The position numbers were made by a program, and so were the translations under genes. From positions 1 to 9,220 of the forward strand of contig WJJX01000116.1 of NCBI GenBank assembly GCA_014729445.1: a stretch of 9,220 nucleotides of DNA. Direction: 5' to 3'. Positions 6,882 through 9,220 of the stretch are shown piece after piece. The notes under the pieces were generated by a model. The model had not been told where the DNA came from. It saw only the letters and a program-made list of their open reading frames with translations, and searched no databases. Source of the DNA: Candidatus Moraniibacteriota bacterium. Lineage in GTDB: Bacteria > Patescibacteriota > Minisyncoccia > CAIUEV01 > JAHKAQ01. The first letter of the stretch is position 1. Each line of letters opens with the position of its first letter.

Positions 6882-6891
6882 TTTATTTAGC
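6880..6891 (-). other. AT-rich leader GCTAAATAAAAT before the HAD gene (copy 2)
   Basis: An exact second copy of the 12-base string found before holB. It covers the TAA stop of the coiled-coil gene, and its final AT is part of the HAD start codon. Both copies sit at stop-start junctions. No Shine-Dalgarno motif is present in this leader. Confidence 0.35.
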
Positions 6892-7246
6892 TTAACCGAG
6901 CCTTTTTTAACTGATGCTCCAATTTACTTATCTGCTTTTTCAATAAAGCAACCTCGTTTTGAAGTTCCATAGCATCTGTTTTGTTGATTCTATCCTCGAA
7001 TTCATCGCGCCTTAGTTCCGATTTTAAACGATGGATCTTGGCTTCCAATTTCGCGATTTCCTCTTTTCGATCTTTGATCGACTGCTTACTAAATCTAATA
7101 CGATGCTCCAGCGCTTTTAATTTTCCCTCTTTCTTGTTGAGCTCTTTTTTCTTTTCCTCCAATTCATAAGAATACCTCCTGATTTGCCTGTCTCTATTTA
7201 ATCTTTTTTGTCTCCTTTTTTCAATCTCCTCGTTACTTAAATTCAT
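6887..7246 (-). CDS. Small charged coiled-coil protein of unknown function
   Basis: I do not recognise this 119-residue protein. Of its residues 59 are K, R, E or D, and it has no proline, cysteine or tryptophan, no signal peptide and no membrane segment. A basic N-terminal stretch, EKRRQKRLNRDRQIRRY (9-25), is followed by heptad-like helix at about 26-80 and again at about 93-116, with a short break near 81-92 (DEFEDRINKTDA). It should form a long helical hairpin or dimeric rod in the cytoplasm. It is a real gene rather than chance: it fills the space between dnaE (14 bases upstream) and the HAD gene (5 bases downstream) in the same orientation, and its start is followed by an unbroken helix-forming frame. 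The basic head suggests nucleic acid contact, but that is a guess. No Shine-Dalgarno sequence precedes the ATG. Confidence 0.75.
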   Translation of the reverse strand: MNLSNEEIEKRRQKRLNRDRQIRRYSYELEEKKKELNKKEGKLKALEHRIRFSKQSIKDRKEEIAKLEAKIHRLKSELRRDEFEDRINKTDAMELQNEVALLKKQISKLEHQLKKARLS

Positions 7247-7260
7247 ATTAAAAATTAAAA

Positions 7261-9220
7261 TTAAATGTTTGAATATTCTTGTTTAAGGGATTCAAAGACA
7301 GACCCTCTTAACTGATAATTGCCTTTGATCCTAATTTTTATTATTTTACCATTTTCATCTTTAGCCTTTAAGATAATCTTTCCGTTGCCCGGTTTTAGTT
7401 GCCTGATTTTGGCTTTTAAATTTCTTGAATCATTTTTAGTTAAATCCAATTTAATAATCAATTCCCTTAGATTAGAATTTTTAGCCGAATGCTGAATTGT
7501 CGCATCAGGATTCCGCACTGCCTCAATTTTTCCTAACTTGGAGGCTTCCTTATTCATTTTCTCCGTAATTTTACCCATTTTATCAACCAAAATTTTCAGA
7601 CTGCCGTCTTTGTCATTTAGTTTGCCTTCGGCCCAGATAAATCTATCCTCTATCAATAAATCATGATATTTTTGAAAAATCTTAGGAAAAATTATCAACT
7701 CCAATTTTCCCTTTAAGTCTTCCAGCTCCGCAAAAGCCATTTCCTGGTTGTTCTTAGTGAATATTTTTTTGACCCGAATCAACTGGCCTCCCACTTTGCT
7801 CGATTGAATCCGCATCTGGCGATTGTGTTTGTATTTCTCTTCCAAAGTTAGAATATCGGTGGTATATTTTTCCAGGAACTTTCTATATGCCAAAAGCGGG
7901 TTGTCTGTAACATATATTCCCAATAATTCTTTTTCCCATCTTAATTTTTCCTTTTTATCGATTTTGATTTGGTCCTTTAGAACCAAACCGAAATTATTTT
8001 CCCTATTTCCATCATCAGAGCTAATCTCTCCAAAAAGGCTGCTCTGCCCTTGTTTTTTAACGGTTTTTATTTCCTTGGAATAATTTAAGATTTTATCTAT
8101 ATTAGCCAAAACTTCTTCAGCACTGGCAATACTATTCAAAGCTCCCGCTTTACATAAACTTTCGAGCGATTTTTTATTTAAATCCTTGTCTTCTATTCGC
8201 TCAATAAAATCTCCCATATTTTTGAATTTGCCGTTGGCTTTCCTTTCCTTAATAATCGATTTGACTAAATTTTCTCCCACGTTTTTGATCGCGTTCAAAC
8301 CGTAACGGATGAATTTTTCCTTTCCCTTTCCGATAGAAGAAAACCTGGCAAAACTTTCATTTACATCGGGAGGTAAAACCGGAATCTTCATTTTCCTGCA
8401 TTCCTCGATCTCTACCGAGATTCTGTCAATATTATTTTCGTCGCTTGAAAGCAGAGCGGCCATAAATTCAACCGGATAATGAGCTTTAAAATAAGCCGTT
8501 TGATAGCCGATCATGGCATAACAGGCGCTATGGGCCCAGTTAAATCCATAACCAGCAAAAGGTTTAATAAAATCCCAAATTTTTTCCGCGGTTTTGCCTT
8601 TAATTTTATTATTGATACAACCCATAATAAATTTCTCCCTTTGTTCATCCATCATCGATTTTATTTTCTTGCCCATTGCTTTTCTTAAAAAATCCGCTTC
8701 TCCGGCGCTGAAGCCGGCCAGCTGTTTGGCAATCTCCATAACCTGTTCTTGAACCACAATAATTCCGTAAGTTTTTTCCAGAATCGGTTTTAATTTGGGA
8801 TGCAAATAGGTAATTTTTCTTTTGCCGTGTTTGCCGGCGATGTAATCCGGAATCCAATCCATCGGACCGGGTCTATAAAGGGCTACCATATCGATTAAAT
8901 CCTGAAACCTGCTCGGTTTTAATTCTTTTAGATATCGTTTAAACCCATCAGATTCGAATTGGAATACGCCGGTGGTTTCACCTTTGGCGAAAAGTTTTAA
9001 AGTTTTTTTGTCATCCAGCGGGATTTCATCCAAATTATATTCTTTTTCATATTTGGCTTTAATAAATTCGATTACATTTTGAAGAATCGTCAAGTTTTTT
9101 AAACCCAAAAAATCCATTTTTAAAAGACCCAAAGTTTCCACATGTTTTCCTTCAAATTGAGTCACCGGATGATCCTCTTTAGCTTGATTGGTCCCCTGCT
9201 GCAAGGGCGTATATTTCTCC
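7261..9220 (-). CDS. dnaE: DNA polymerase III alpha subunit, C-terminal part
   Basis: The replicative C-family polymerase. The frame is open to the right window edge, giving 652 residues; the PHP domain and the first two catalytic aspartates (PDFDxD motif) lie outside. Residue numbers count from the first complete codon (9219). LLKMDFLGLKNL (32-43) should carry the third catalytic aspartate. The fingers region shows GVFQFES (84-90), YRPGPMDWIPDYI (115-127), GIIVVQEQVM (152-161), AGFSAGEADFLRKAMGKK (168-185) and GYGFNWAHSACYAMIGYQTAY (from 224), where W228 replaces the usual Lys/Arg of FNKSH. A helix-hairpin-helix segment (about 304-365) is followed by QSSLF (392-396), a clear internal sliding-clamp binding motif, then an OB fold (about 476-545) and a C-terminal domain. 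No intein is seen. It is the type I DnaE, not PolC. It heads the visible run of minus-strand genes. Confidence 0.97.
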   Translation of the reverse strand, partial: EKYTPLQQGTNQAKEDHPVTQFEGKHVETLGLLKMDFLGLKNLTILQNVIEFIKAKYEKEYNLDEIPLDDKKTLKLFAKGETTGVFQFESDGFKRYLKELKPSRFQDLIDMVALYRPGPMDWIPDYIAGKHGKRKITYLHPKLKPILEKTYGIIVVQEQVMEIAKQLAGFSAGEADFLRKAMGKKIKSMMDEQREKFIMGCINNKIKGKTAEKIWDFIKPFAGYGFNWAHSACYAMIGYQTAYFKAHYPVEFMAALLSSDENNIDRISVEIEECRKMKIPVLPPDVNESFARFSSIGKGKEKFIRYGLNAIKNVGENLVKSIIKERKANGKFKNMGDFIERIEDKDLNKKSLESLCKAGALNSIASAEEVLANIDKILNYSKEIKTVKKQGQSSLFGEISSDDGNRENNFGLVLKDQIKIDKKEKLRWEKELLGIYVTDNPLLAYRKFLEKYTTDILTLEEKYKHNRQMRIQSSKVGGQLIRVKKIFTKNNQEMAFAELEDLKGKLELIIFPKIFQKYHDLLIEDRFIWAEGKLNDKDGSLKILVDKMGKITEKMNKEASKLGKIEAVRNPDATIQHSAKNSNLRELIIKLDLTKNDSRNLKAKIRQLKPGNGKIILKAKDENGKIIKIRIKGNYQLRGSVFESLKQEYSNI

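Noticed and set aside
8645..8857. Second minus-strand frame inside dnaE
   Set aside because: It lies wholly inside conserved polymerase coding sequence in another frame and has no protein features of its own.
9202..9204. TTG as the start codon of the polymerase gene
   Set aside because: The frame continues upstream to the window edge (EKYTP before it), and the catalytic core of DnaE must precede this point; the true start is outside.
1..9220. Recoded TGA (glycine) as in some CPR lineages
   Set aside because: All genes read through in the standard code without in-frame TGA and with family-typical lengths.
1..9220. Defence system, toxin-antitoxin pair, CRISPR array, insertion sequence or integrase
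   Set aside because: Every minus-strand gene has a housekeeping or envelope assignment or is a lone coiled-coil protein; no direct repeats with spacers, terminal inverted repeats or transposase motifs are visible.

Overview
The window is AT-rich bacterial DNA in which every gene I can support lies on the minus strand. It holds nine protein genes (two cut by the window edges) and one tRNA. Read in the direction of transcription (9220 down to 1), the order is dnaE (5' part missing), a small coiled-coil protein, a HAD-family phosphatase-like protein, rmuC, tRNA-Leu(CAA), an MscS-type channel, a WbaZ-like glycosyltransferase, a holB-like clamp-loader subunit, a seven-bladed Asp-box (BNR) lipoprotein, and a second GT4 glycosyltransferase (3' part missing). 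Gaps between protein genes are 5 to 25 bases. The only looser spot is the 73 bases between the tRNA and mscS.

Organism: DnaE, RmuC, MscS, a lipobox lipoprotein and a bacterial tRNA-Leu with a long variable arm show this is a bacterium. Low GC, tight packing, a minimal delta' subunit without a zinc module and the absence of Shine-Dalgarno sequences at all eight visible starts suggest Patescibacteria (CPR) or another SD-poor lineage. That placement is inference with moderate confidence. The standard genetic code fits: no gene has an in-frame TGA, so the TGA-as-glycine code of some CPR groups is not indicated.

Layout: the right part (about 5046-9220) is DNA replication and repair flavoured: the replicative polymerase alpha subunit, two small accessory proteins of unknown role, and RmuC. 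A good sigma70-type promoter for the tRNA (TTGAAA, 17 bases, TAGAAT) lies across the 3' end of rmuC, and its -10 box starts with the rmuC stop codon TAG. The left part (1-4877) is envelope flavoured (channel, lipoprotein, two GT4 enzymes for surface glycans), with holB lodged among them.

I see no defence system, mobile element, CRISPR array or secretion locus. The most interesting points are the promoter/stop-codon overlap, the SD-less starts with a recurring AAATAA next to the start codon, paired A8 runs at the predicted domain boundary of holB, and a propeller lipoprotein with one degenerate blade carrying an acidic insertion.
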